A stretch of 64,000 nucleotides of DNA from Mobilicoccus sp032056465 (GCF_032056465.1 NZ_DAMBCL010000002.1), one strand, 5' to 3'. Shown: positions 31,307 through 39,791, numbered from the stretch's first letter. Notes: generated by a model from the sequence alone, not told the origin. Program-made: numbers and translations.

Positions 31307-33415
31307 ATGCCCCGCCACACCGCCCCGCCCGATCCGCTCGTCGGCGCCCTGCTCGAGGAGGTCGTCGGGATCCGCGGGGAACTCGCAATCATCTCGCGCC
31401 GGCTGGGGGAGGCCCCGTGGCCGACCCCGCCGAGTCCGTCGGCACGTCCGGCCTCCTCGGCGCCGGCCCCCCGGAACGCCCCGGCGTCGTCGGCGGCCCC
31501 GACGGGCCCCGCGGCCCCGCCGCGCGCGGCGTCTCCGGAGGCCCCGACCGACTGGTCGGCCCAGACGGCTCCGGCGAGGTCGGCGGCCTCGCCGACCCCG
31601 GCCCCCATGAGCCGCAGGTCGACCCACGCCTCCGACCCCTGGGCCGCACCGTCGGGGTCGCTGCGGCGGGGCCGACGCACCCCGCCCGACGCCGCTGCCC
31701 GCGGGGGCGGGCCTCTCGGCGCGACGGACGCATCCGCACCGCACGCACCGTTGTCGGCCAAGGCCGGTCCGTCCGCATCCGGCCCCGCCGAGCTCGGGAC
31801 ACCCGCTCGTGCGGCGCAGCGCCGAGCCCCGTCCCTCACCCCCGAGCGCGTGCTCGCCGTGGCCGGGGCGATCGTGACGATCCTCGGGGTCGGGTTCCTC
31901 CTCGCCGTGGCCATCGCGGCCGGGCTGTTCGGGCCGATCGCGCGCGTCTCGGCCCTCGCGGTCCTCGCCGTCGTGCTGGGCCTGGTCTCTCGCCGCGTTC
32001 GTCGCACGAGCGAGGACGCCGCCGTGGCACTCGCCGCGACCTCGGCCGCCGCCGCGTTCGGCGTGGCCGTCGCGGCGACGACGGTGTACGGGTGGGTGCC
32101 GCCGCCGGTGGGAGTACTCGGTGCGCTCGGGCTCGCGGGAGCGGGCGTGTTCGCCGGGCACCGATGGCGTTCGGCCGGTCTCGCCGGACTCGTCTACCTC
32201 CAGGCCCTGCTCGTCCTCGCCGTGATCGTCCCTCTCGACCACGCCGCGGGGTACACCCAGCTCACCGTCTTCGCCGCCGTCGCGTACGTCCCGGTCGTCC
32301 TCGCCGTCGTCGAGCACCGGTGGCTCCGGTTGTTCCGCTGGGCATCGGTCGCGCTCGGCCTCGTCGCGCTGCTCGGTGTCGTCTGGTCCCTCGCCGTGGG
32401 CGGTCCCGGCCTCGCGCCCGTGCTGGCGGCGCTCGCCGTCCTCGCCCTCGTGGCCGCCGTCGCCATGGCCGTCGGGGAGGTCGCGATCCTCGGTTCGACC
32501 ACCGCCGCCACCGCGTTCTCCCTGCTCGCGCTCCGGGTGCACGAGGGTCAGGGCGGCGGCGTGCGACTCGATACGATCCTCGCCGGGGTCCTCGCGACCC
32601 TCGCCGCCGCCGCAGCGGTCCGGTATCGCGGGGGGATGCGCGGCATGCTCACCGTCAGCGCCGTCACCTACCTGTTCCTCGCGACGACGACGCTGCCGGT
32701 GTCGTGGCGCGCCGTCGCGGTCCTCCTGGCGTTCGAGGCGCTCGCGCTGCTCCTCGCGGCGCGGGCACGAACCTCCCTCGCCCTGTGGGGGGCGTCGCTG
32801 GCGTTCACGGTGACGGCGCTCGGTTGCATGCTCGCCCTCGTGCCGCTCCCGGCGTTGCTCGCCACCTCCACCGTGGGTCGCACGACGCAGTGGGAGGCCG
32901 TCGCGGTCGGCGCCCTCCTCGCGGCCGTGGGGGCGCTCACCTTCGCGAGCCGCTCGGGTCTGCGGCCGGCGCGGGTGCCCGCCGATGTGCTCGGCCTCGC
33001 CGGCATCGCGCTCGGTCTCTACGGCGCGACTTCCGGCATCGTCGCCGTCGGTCTGCTCGACGGGGCCTCGTCGTTGCAGGAGATGGGCGCCAACGTCATC
33101 ACGACGATCGTGTGGGTCGGCGTCGCCGTCGCGATGATCCTCCGCCCCGCCTCACCGCTCAGCCGCGCGGGCTTCGTCCTCATGGCCGCGGCGATCGCCA
33201 AGCTCTTCCTCGCCGATCTGCACTCCGTCGACGGGGTGTTGCGCGCGGTGCTGTTCGTGCTCACCGGGCTCGTGCTCATCGGAGCCGCCTCGCAGATCCG
33301 CCGGTTCGGCGGGGCAACCGTGCCGACCGCGGCCCCGCCCACAGCCGAACCGGCCGCCGCCGCATCGGCCGCGCCCGTCGTCGGGACGGGCGATGGGTCG
33401 CCGGCTACCGGGTGA
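31307..33415 (+). CDS. DUF2339 multi-span membrane protein
   Basis: A 702-residue integral membrane protein. An N-terminal ELAIISRRLGE helix is followed by a long Pro/Ala-rich linker (about 45-180), then about 14-18 hydrophobic spans from VLAVAGAIVTILGVGFLLAV onward. The span LVMAAAIAKLFLADLHSVDGV-like ending (VLMAAAIAKLFLADLHSVDG) is typical of DUF2339. The role is unknown; some relatives are proposed envelope proteins. GAGGAGGCCTCC precedes the ATG. The 3' end overlaps the convergent SRPBCC gene by 11 bases. Confidence 0.85.
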   Translation: MPRHTAPPDPLVGALLEEVVGIRGELAIISRRLGEAPWPTPPSPSARPASSAPAPRNAPASSAAPTGPAAPPRAASPEAPTDWSAQTAPARSAASPTPAPMSRRSTHASDPWAAPSGSLRRGRRTPPDAAARGGGPLGATDASAPHAPLSAKAGPSASGPAELGTPARAAQRRAPSLTPERVLAVAGAIVTILGVGFLLAVAIAAGLFGPIARVSALAVLAVVLGLVSRRVRRTSEDAAVALAATSAAAAFGVAVAATTVYGWVPPPVGVLGALGLAGAGVFAGHRWRSAGLAGLVYLQALLVLAVIVPLDHAAGYTQLTVFAAVAYVPVVLAVVEHRWLRLFRWASVALGLVALLGVVWSLAVGGPGLAPVLAALAVLALVAAVAMAVGEVAILGSTTAATAFSLLALRVHEGQGGGVRLDTILAGVLATLAAAAAVRYRGGMRGMLTVSAVTYLFLATTTLPVSWRAVAVLLAFEALALLLAARARTSLALWGASLAFTVTALGCMLALVPLPALLATSTVGRTTQWEAVAVGALLAAVGALTFASRSGLRPARVPADVLGLAGIALGLYGATSGIVAVGLLDGASSLQEMGANVITTIVWVGVAVAMILRPASPLSRAGFVLMAAAIAKLFLADLHSVDGVLRAVLFVLTGLVLIGAASQIRRFGGATVPTAAPPTAEPAAAASAAPVVGTGDGSPATG

Positions 33416-33860
33416 TGATGTCCTGGGGTGACTGCGCCTCGCAGTAGTCGCGGAGTTGGGCGGCCTCCTTGACGAGGGTCTTCTCGATCTCGCCCTTGGC
33501 CATGCCGCCCGCGAGCCGCCCGGTCAGGTCGTCGTGGCGCAGCGTCGACGTCACGGCGATCCGCCGATCCGCCATCTCCTCGAGGACGTAGACGAACACG
33601 AACCTGCCGGCGCTCGTCTCCGCGACGAACTCGAAACGGCGCTCCGGTTCGACCTGACGAACCTGGATGCGCTGGTCGTCGAACTTCCACCAGGCCTGCT
33701 TGACGAGGTACTCCGACCCGTATCTCGCGGGCGCACCCGGGCCGGTCGCCTCGACGCGACGAACGTCGTCCATCCACCGGGGCCAGGCCTCGGGATCGGC
33801 CACGGCGCCCCACACCGTCCGTACATCCGAGGCGATCTCGACGGTCGTCGTGCACTCCAT
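33405..33860 (-). CDS. SRPBCC (START-like) family protein
   Basis: A 151-residue single-domain protein of the polyketide-cyclase/dehydrase or START-like group. It begins ECTTTVEIASDVRTVWGAVA, with DPEAWPRWMDDVRRVEA as the usual first helix-turn. A C-terminal long helix LAGGMAKGEIEKTLVKEAAQ closes the pocket. Such proteins bind small hydrophobic ligands; the ligand here is unknown. A GGAGGACC site precedes the ATG. Its stop lies inside the end of the DUF2339 gene. Confidence 0.85.
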   Translation of the reverse strand: MECTTTVEIASDVRTVWGAVADPEAWPRWMDDVRRVEATGPGAPARYGSEYLVKQAWWKFDDQRIQVRQVEPERRFEFVAETSAGRFVFVYVLEEMADRRIAVTSTLRHDDLTGRLAGGMAKGEIEKTLVKEAAQLRDYCEAQSPQDIITR

Positions 33861-34162
33861 GTCGGTCCTCCAGGCTCGCCGGGCGGGTCCTGCGCGAGTC
33901 TACGAGTCCGGGGCGCGGCCGGGGGGTGCGACGGCCGGGACGGGTGATGCGGGAGCGCGACGGGCGCACGAGGGGGGCGGATGGCCGGGTCGTTCGAGAA
34001 GGGTGAACGTGAGGGCGCGGAGGGAGGCTCAGGACATGGCCGTCCTCGACACGTGGTGTTGAAACGTCCACCACCCGCAGAGGGTGCGGTGTTCGGGGTC
34101 CACCCCGCGGTCGCCGGTTCACGCTGTCGAGCGGGAGCACCCGACGGCCGCCCGTCTTCTCG

Positions 34163-34222
34163 TTGCACCTGCCGACCGCTGCCTGTTAGTATACTGGACG
34201 AATGTACAGGACGATCGTCCAG
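34163..34222 (+). promoter_or_regulatory. Promoter and operator of the exopolysaccharide operon
   Basis: TTGCAC (34163-34168), an 18-base spacer and TAGTAT (34187-34192) form a good promoter in an unusually AT-rich pocket. Just after the predicted start lies the perfect palindrome GGACGATCGTCC (34209-34220). A second, overlapping pair, CTGGACGA (34194-34201) and TCGTCCAG (34215-34222), is also perfectly inverted. These overlap the transcription start, a typical repressor position. The 33861-34162 stretch before it holds no gene I can support. Confidence 0.55.
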
Positions 34223-34504
34223 ATGAAACGCGGCGCAGGCTGCGTTCGCCGCGTCGCCACCCATCCCCTGACCCTCTCGGCTCCGGCCGGGGTGCCCGGA
34301 GGTGAGTCCGACGGCCGGACGACCGGTCTACCGGATGCATCTTGGGGCGGAAGGCTGCACTGCTGTGTTCAGCGAATCTGGCGATGGGCCGTGCGACGAC
34401 GCGGTCGAGCACTGTTCTCGTCCTGTCGTCGTGTCCCCTGATGCCGCGGGGTCTCGTACGGCGGCCGGGGCCTGTCGGCTTCCTGGGGTGGGGAACTGAG
34501 CGTC
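34223..34504 (+). other. Long 5' leader of the exopolysaccharide operon
   Basis: About 280 bases lie between the promoter and the first likely start codon. Only short, arginine-rich frames cross it. Base composition is more mixed than in the flanking genes. I compared it by eye with the cyclic-di-GMP, ydaO and cobalamin riboswitches and found no match. A structured or regulatory leader is possible. Confidence 0.3.
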
Positions 34505-34636
34505 ATGGAAGCAACAGCGCACGCCGACTGTCTCGCCGTCGCTCTCGCGCACGCCGTCCTGTTCGGTCTCCTCGCATGGGGTCCGTCCTCGCAACTGCTC
34601 CTACGGCACGTGCGACACGCCCGCCTCCTTCGCTAG
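34505..34636 (+). CDS. N-terminal segment in frame with PIG-L gene, ends in amber codon
   Basis: A 43-codon frame starting ATG, preceded by GGTGGGGAAC, that stops at TAG (34634-34636). It is in frame with the deacetylase that begins two codons later. Its product carries one membrane segment (CLAVALAHAVLFGLLAWG). Read through, the joined protein would have three N-terminal spans before the catalytic domain, a natural topology. So it may be the real beginning of the deacetylase, cut by a nonsense mutation, or a small upstream peptide coupled to it. Confidence 0.4.
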   Translation: MEATAHADCLAVALAHAVLFGLLAWGPSSQLLLRHVRHARLLR

Positions 34637-34639
34637 GGG

Positions 34640-35446
34640 TTGTTGGCGGGCAGCGTCGCCATCATCGTTCTCGCCCTCTCGCCGTGGATGTTCCACCTGT
34701 CCGAGCGGTGGTGCACGGTGGTGGCGGTCGCCGCCATCACGATGAGCTCGATCCTGCTCCTGGGAGGGCTGTTCACGGTCATCACCTGCCGCATCCGTGC
34801 CGAGGCGGCCCCCGTCCCCAAGCGAGTCCTCACCGTCGGTGCGCACCCGGACGACCTCGAGTTGGCGTGTGGGGGCACGTTGGCGAAGTTGGTGGACATG
34901 GGGCACGACGTGCACGCACTCGTCCTCAGTCGCGGAGGAGTCGGTGGGGCTGCCGCGGTGCGGTGCGCCGAGGCGCGCGACGGTGCGCGGAGACTGGGCG
35001 TCGGCGACGTCCTGGTCCATGACTTTCCCGACACCCATCTCGCGCTCACATCCCGCGAGATGACCTTGGCCATCGAGAATCACATCAGGTCGATCGACCC
35101 TCACCTCATCATCACGCACTCGGCCCACGACTACCACCAGGACCATCTCGCCGTGCACCAGGCCGTTCTCCGGGCCGCACGACGACACCACTCCATCCTG
35201 TGCTTCGAGTCGCCGTCGGTCACCTCGGAGTTCAAACCCACCGTCTTCTTCGACGTCACCGACTACATGGTGGTCAAGCAACATGCCGTTCAGGCCCACC
35301 AGGACCAATTGAGGGGAAAGCGTACGTATATGCAGCAGCAGCACCTGGAGGGGATGGCGATGTTCCGCGGCGGACAGGTTCGGCGCGAACGGGCCGAGGC
35401 GTTCGAAGTGGTCCGGCTGTTGGCCGATCAGGCCGGTCTGGTCTGA
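34640..35446 (+). CDS. Membrane-anchored PIG-L (CE14) deacetylase
   Basis: A 268-residue protein from a TTG start (34640 or 34643), with two membrane spans (SVAIIVLALSPWMFHL and VVAVAAITMSSILLLGGLFT), then a PIG-L/LmbE zinc deacetylase domain. The zinc motif VGAHPDDLELACGG (AHPDD) is complete, and ITHSAHDYHQDHLAVHQAV supplies the second metal histidines (HxDH). Members remove acetyl groups from N-acetylglucosamine units. It heads a four-gene set with an ATP-grasp ligase, a processive GT2 and a putative hydrolase, so a sugar-polymer or lipid-sugar substrate is likely. TTG is a weak start; an amber codon just upstream separates it from an in-frame N-terminal segment. Confidence 0.8.
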   Translation: MLAGSVAIIVLALSPWMFHLSERWCTVVAVAAITMSSILLLGGLFTVITCRIRAEAAPVPKRVLTVGAHPDDLELACGGTLAKLVDMGHDVHALVLSRGGVGGAAAVRCAEARDGARRLGVGDVLVHDFPDTHLALTSREMTLAIENHIRSIDPHLIITHSAHDYHQDHLAVHQAVLRAARRHHSILCFESPSVTSEFKPTVFFDVTDYMVVKQHAVQAHQDQLRGKRTYMQQQHLEGMAMFRGGQVRRERAEAFEVVRLLADQAGLV

Positions 35447-35447
35447 C

Positions 35448-36362
35448 GTGGCGCGGCTCCTCATCACCGGCGCGGGCGGACCCGCGGGCGATTCTCTGGG
35501 TCGCCAACTCCAGGGGACCCCACACGCCGTCGTCGGCGTCGACATGGAGCCTCTCTCGCTCGACGCCGAGGCGCGTTTCGACCGGACGTACGTCGTACCG
35601 GCCGCGACGTCGCCCGACTTCCTCCCTCGCCTCCGCGACCTCGTGCGCCGCGAGGCCATCGACGTCGTCATCCCCACGGTGCAGGAGGAGTTGCCGATCC
35701 TCGCCGGCGTCGCCGACCTCGTGGGGGCTCGTGTCGTCATCAGCCCGTCGGAGGCGGTCTGGCGTGCGCAGGACAAGCTGATCACCGCCTGGGCTCTCGA
35801 GCAGTCGGGTGTGCCGACTCCCCGCACCTGTGCCCTCGTGTCGTCGTCGGAGGGGGGCGACCACGCGGTTCCTTCGCCTCCGATGGCGTTCCCCTTCATC
35901 GTCAAGCCCCGCACGAGCCGGGGCGGGCGAGGGGTCACGGTCGTCGACTCGGCGGCCGAGTGGACGCGGGAGGTCCTCGAGCGCCCCGGACAGGTCGTTC
36001 AGGAGTTCGCCGACGGGGCCGAGTACGCCGTCCAGGTGTACGTGCCCTCCGGGGGCGATGACGTGACGAGCGTCGTCCTGGAGAAGACCACCCTCAAACA
36101 AGGTCGCGTCGGCAACGCGGAAGCGGTGCGTCGTGTGTCCCCGGAGGAGGATGCCGACGTGGCCGCGGTCGCGACCGACGCGGTGCTCGCGCTGGGCCTG
36201 CGCGGTCCGCTCGACGTCGACGTACGACGCGACGGTTGGGGTGCGCCGGTGGTCCTCGAGGTCAACGCGCGCTTCGGCGCCAACAGCGCGTACGCGCCGG
36301 AGCTGCTCGCCCGGCTGCTGGAGGAGTGGAACATGACCGGCGCGGACCCCGGATCGACATGA
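35448..36362 (+). CDS. ATP-grasp ligase, CarB-like
   Basis: A 304-residue ATP-grasp protein. An N-terminal pre-ATP-grasp domain begins ARLLITGAGGPAGDSLGRQL. The central part FPFIVKPRTSRGGRGVTVVD carries the ATP lysine and glycine-rich loop. LDVDVRRDGWGAPVVLEVNA supplies the metal-binding acidic residues and Asn, with RFGANSAYAPELLARLL at the end. Such enzymes join a carboxylate to an amine or other nucleophile through an acyl-phosphate. The GTG start is one base after the deacetylase stop, and its stop overlaps the GT2 start. In this setting it could attach an amino acid or another carboxylate to the polymer or its precursor, which is inference. Confidence 0.85.
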   Translation: MARLLITGAGGPAGDSLGRQLQGTPHAVVGVDMEPLSLDAEARFDRTYVVPAATSPDFLPRLRDLVRREAIDVVIPTVQEELPILAGVADLVGARVVISPSEAVWRAQDKLITAWALEQSGVPTPRTCALVSSSEGGDHAVPSPPMAFPFIVKPRTSRGGRGVTVVDSAAEWTREVLERPGQVVQEFADGAEYAVQVYVPSGGDDVTSVVLEKTTLKQGRVGNAEAVRRVSPEEDADVAAVATDAVLALGLRGPLDVDVRRDGWGAPVVLEVNARFGANSAYAPELLARLLEEWNMTGADPGST

Positions 36363-37657
36363 GTGCGGTGTTGCCGTCCTTCCTGCAGGCGTCGTGGCTT
36401 CTCGCCGCCGCCGCGATCGTCGTGTTCTTCGCCGGCACCGTCAAGGCGGTGTACCTGCCGCTCGCCCTGTGGTTCGAGGCGGCGCAGTTCAGGAGGCGGA
36501 AGGACCCGGGCCTGCTCGCCGACCAGCCTCTCGTCAGCATCGTGGTCCCGGCGTTCAACGAGGCCAAAGTGCTCGACAAGGCCGTGGCCTCGATCCTCGG
36601 CCAACCGTACGGTCGGATCGAGGTCGTGCTCGTCGACGACGGGTCGACCGACGACACCATGAGCCGGATGCGGCTGTGGGCCGAGACCGACGAGCGCGTC
36701 CGTTGTGTCCACCAGGAGAACGGTGGCAAGGGGGCGGCGCTCAACACGGGCCTGACGTCCTGTACCGGGGAGATCGTCATGTTCGTCGACGCCGACGGCG
36801 TGTTCACCGAGCAGACGATCCCCGAGGCCCTCCGGGCGTTCACCGACCCCTCGGTCGTCGCGGTCTGCGGCGACGACCGGCCGGTCAACCTCGACCGGAT
36901 CCAGACCCGGTTCCTCGCCTTCATCAGTCACGTGGGGACGGGGCTCGTGCGTCGGGCCCTGCACCTCGCGCGGTGCATGCCGATCATCTCCGGCAACGTG
37001 GGAGCGTTCCGCCGGAGCGTCGTCGTGGATCTGGGCGGGTTCCGCACCGACACCGTGGGTGAGGACCTCGAGCTCACGTGGCGACTCCTGCGTCACGGAC
37101 ACCGGGTCGTGTTCGCGCCGCGGGCGATCGTCTACGCGGAGTCTCCGTCGACGGTGTCCGGGCTGTGGCGTCAACGGGTTCGGTGGTCGAGAGGTCTGCT
37201 TCAGGCCCTCCGGATCCACGGTTCGGCGATGTTCACCCCTCAGCGCGGCATGCTCGGCGTCCTGCTCATGTACATGTCGCTCACCATGGTTCTCGTGCCG
37301 GTCCTCCAGACGATCCTGCTCGTCGCGGCCATCGCCGGCGTCGTGACATGGACGGGTGGTGGCGTGGCGGGGCCGACACCGGACCAGGTGTGGGGCGCAC
37401 TGATGTGGCTGGGTCTCGTCGTCGCCGCCTTCCTGGCGGTCGTCTCGGCGCTACTGGACCGCGCTCCGCGCGACCTGCGACACGCATGGACCATCCCCCT
37501 GTGGCCCCTGTACTCCGTCTTCGTCAGCTTGACCATGCTCCGTGCCCTCGTGGCCGCCTTGCAGAAGGCCCCGGTCCGCTGGAACAAGCTCGAGCGCACG
37601 GGCGTCGTCTCGGTGCCACGGGTACTGCCGGCCAGGGCGGCCCGGCGTGTCTCCTGA
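36359..37657 (+). CDS. Processive family 2 glycosyltransferase (PgaC/IcaA-like)
   Basis: A 432-residue membrane glycosyltransferase. One N-terminal span (LAAAAIVVFFAGTVKAVYLP) precedes the GT-A domain. That domain has SIVVPAFNEAKVLDKAV, VVLVDDGSTDDT, MFVDADGVF, GEDLELTWRL and QRVRW. This D, D, D, Q(R/Q)xRW set marks processive enzymes such as PgaC, IcaA, hyaluronan and cellulose synthases. Three or four C-terminal spans form the channel. The GNVGAFRRSVVVDLGGF part is closest to poly-N-acetylglucosamine synthases. It would make and export a beta-linked polymer. ATGA overlap with the ATP-grasp gene. Confidence 0.92.
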   Translation: MSAVLPSFLQASWLLAAAAIVVFFAGTVKAVYLPLALWFEAAQFRRRKDPGLLADQPLVSIVVPAFNEAKVLDKAVASILGQPYGRIEVVLVDDGSTDDTMSRMRLWAETDERVRCVHQENGGKGAALNTGLTSCTGEIVMFVDADGVFTEQTIPEALRAFTDPSVVAVCGDDRPVNLDRIQTRFLAFISHVGTGLVRRALHLARCMPIISGNVGAFRRSVVVDLGGFRTDTVGEDLELTWRLLRHGHRVVFAPRAIVYAESPSTVSGLWRQRVRWSRGLLQALRIHGSAMFTPQRGMLGVLLMYMSLTMVLVPVLQTILLVAAIAGVVTWTGGGVAGPTPDQVWGALMWLGLVVAAFLAVVSALLDRAPRDLRHAWTIPLWPLYSVFVSLTMLRALVAALQKAPVRWNKLERTGVVSVPRVLPARAARRVS

Positions 37658-38885
37658 CGGCGTGCCCCCGACCTCGCGTCGTCGTCAGCGGGTGCGACGA
37701 GCCGTCGCCGTCTCGCTCGTCGTCCCTGCGCTCATGATGTCCGCGGCGAGCTGCCGGTTCCCGGCCCTCGGCCCGTCGGGAGATGAGGACCCTCGAGCGG
37801 GACGTGGTGTCGCGAGCGAGCGGCTGGTGGGCATCGGGTACGAGGACGTGGTCGCGAGCTCCCGCTCGTGGAGCCAGGTGAGTGCCACGCTCGACGAGAT
37901 GGGGGCCACCGGCGTCACGGTGAGTGTGGGGCGCCCGGAGTGGACGGCGTTCCCCTGGCCCGACCATTCGGCGTCGTGGTCGGCCCCGGTCAGGACGTCG
38001 GGGGAGGACTACGTCGCCAAGGCGGTCGACGTGCTCAAGGAGGACGGGAACGGCCGGCGGCGGTCGATCACCCTCACCATCGACGTCCTCGCGCCGCGAC
38101 GCATCGCCCAGCGTCCCGAGCTGGGCGCGCTGGCCACGGACGGGACGCGGTCGACCGAGGTCCTCGGCCCGGCCGCCCTCGTCGGGGAGGGGGGTGAGCA
38201 GATCGCCGACATGTGCGGCGCCGTGGCGCGCAGATACGACGTCGATCGCGTGGCTCTCGCCGAGCTCTTCGTCGAGAGCGGGTACGGCCCGGACGACCTC
38301 GAGGTCTTCCGCCGGATGACCGGTGAGCAGGACTGGCCGCGCGATGCATCCGGAGCGATCGACACCGCTGCGGAGTCACTCGGCGCCTTCCGCTCGGCGG
38401 TCGTCACCGACGTGGTGCGACGGTGCGCCGCTCAGGTCCATCCCACCGGCAAGGCCGTGGACGTCGACGTCCGCGCCAACTGGACCGGCCCCGGCTCCCG
38501 CCCGGACTCCGGGCACGACTACGCCGAACTGCTCGAGACGGCCGACCACCTCACGGTGTGGAACTACTTCGGGATCTCGCAGCAGGACCCCTCCTACTCC
38601 CGGCAGATCACGAAGTCCCTCGCGGATTCGGTCGGCGCCGCCCGCCTCGACCGGGTCACCATGTCCGTCGGGCTGTGGGCGGGCCAGGGCGACGACTCCA
38701 GAGAGGTCATCAGTCCCGAGCAGCTCGAGGAGGGGCTGCTGGAGTCGGCGACGAACGGCCTCACCTCCGTCTCGGTGACCCCGCTCTCCCTCCTGGACGA
38801 CTCGCATCGGCGTGCGGTGGCGCGGGCCTGGAATCCGGGCGGCGGTTCCATCCGGCCGACATCGGGGGGCACGGCGACGCGGTGA
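37647..38885 (+). CDS. Putative TIM-barrel glycoside hydrolase-like lipoprotein
   Basis: A 412-residue secreted protein. The N-terminus has Arg residues followed by AVAVSLVVPALMMSAASC, a lipoprotein-type signal. The mature part (about 55-400) looks like a TIM barrel: LVGIGYEDVVASSRSW, MGATGVTVSVGRPEWT, SITLTIDVLAP, VALAELFVESGYGPDDLEVF and LTVWNYFGISQQDPSY. The acidic and aromatic residues at the strand ends suit a glycoside hydrolase. By analogy with the C-terminal domain of PgaB, it could trim the exported polymer. Family assignment is tentative. The GTG start overlaps the GT2 gene by 11 bases; GTG at 37662 is an alternative. Confidence 0.65.
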   Translation: MSPDGVPPTSRRRQRVRRAVAVSLVVPALMMSAASCRFPALGPSGDEDPRAGRGVASERLVGIGYEDVVASSRSWSQVSATLDEMGATGVTVSVGRPEWTAFPWPDHSASWSAPVRTSGEDYVAKAVDVLKEDGNGRRRSITLTIDVLAPRRIAQRPELGALATDGTRSTEVLGPAALVGEGGEQIADMCGAVARRYDVDRVALAELFVESGYGPDDLEVFRRMTGEQDWPRDASGAIDTAAESLGAFRSAVVTDVVRRCAAQVHPTGKAVDVDVRANWTGPGSRPDSGHDYAELLETADHLTVWNYFGISQQDPSYSRQITKSLADSVGAARLDRVTMSVGLWAGQGDDSREVISPEQLEEGLLESATNGLTSVSVTPLSLLDDSHRRAVARAWNPGGGSIRPTSGGTATR

Positions 38886-38984
38886 TCGGCGCCCGCATCG
38901 CGGCCCCACGCGCGTCGGCGTGGTGTCGTTCGCGGCGCGGCGTCGTCTCCCCGGGGGCGGCGAGAGACCGCGCCCGGGGCTCGC

Positions 38985-39791
38985 TCATTCCGGGGGCGTG
39001 AGCAGGGGGCGCTTCGGGGGGCGTCCGTCGCCGGAGGAACGTCCGGTGAGCCGTCGCCCCACCCAGGGCCGCAGGTGCACGGTCGCCCACTCGCGGTCGT
39101 TGCGCCACTGTTGCGACCGGGCGATCGACGGCGCGGGAGACCTCGGGGCGTCGGGGTCGGCGTCCACCGGGGAGTATCCGAGCGCGGTGTACGCGGCGAG
39201 GGCCACGCGGCGGTGGCCGTCGCTGTTCATGTGGAGGCGGTCCTCGCTCCACGAGCGCCAGTCCTTGAGGGCGTGCATGCCCCACTGGTCGATCACCGCG
39301 CAGCCGTGACGCCGCGCGATACTCCAGATGCTCGCCGCGAACATCGCGTGCCGACCCCGCACGGCGCGGATGACCGGGGCGTCCTTGGGGTCCGTCGGGG
39401 TCGCGAGCAGCACGTCGGCGCCACTCTCACGCAGGCGGACGACCGCGTCCTCGAGTTGGGCGGCGAGCGCCCCGAGGTCGGCGCGGGGGCGGAGGATGTC
39501 GTTGCCGCCACCGACGATGCTCACGAGATCGGGCTCGAGCTCGAGCGCGTGGTCGAGCTGGCGACCGACGATGTCATCGAGCTTGCGCCCGCGGATCGCG
39601 AGGTTGGCGTAGTCGAGGGATCCACCGCGCTCGCGCGCGGCCTCGTCGAGCATCGCCGCGAGGCGGTCGGCCCAGCCGCGGAACTGCTCGGGGCGCTGCG
39701 GGTCGACATCGTTCATCCCCTCCGTGAACGAATCGCCGATCGCGACGTAGCGACGCCAGCCCTGTTCGGGCGGGGTGAGGAACGAGATCAC
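38985..39791 (-). CDS. SGNH/GDSL hydrolase
   Basis: A 268-residue cytoplasmic-looking GDSL esterase. Block I is YVAIGDSFTEGMND with the catalytic Ser, block III VSIVGGGNDIL with the oxyanion Asn, and block V DRLHMNSDGHR with the catalytic Asp/His pair. The first residues have no signal peptide. Members act on ester bonds in lipids or acylated sugars. The GTG start at 39791 overlaps the uracil-DNA glycosylase stop by 4 bases. A tail of about 60 residues rich in Arg and Pro follows the domain. Confidence 0.9.
   Translation of the reverse strand: MISFLTPPEQGWRRYVAIGDSFTEGMNDVDPQRPEQFRGWADRLAAMLDEAARERGGSLDYANLAIRGRKLDDIVGRQLDHALELEPDLVSIVGGGNDILRPRADLGALAAQLEDAVVRLRESGADVLLATPTDPKDAPVIRAVRGRHAMFAASIWSIARRHGCAVIDQWGMHALKDWRSWSEDRLHMNSDGHRRVALAAYTALGYSPVDADPDAPRSPAPSIARSQQWRNDREWATVHLRPWVGRRLTGRSSGDGRPPKRPLLTPPE

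Noticed and set aside
34223..34504. A riboswitch in the exopolysaccharide leader.
   Set aside because: GGTGAGTCC resembles fragments of cobalamin or ydaO motifs, but the other conserved blocks are missing.
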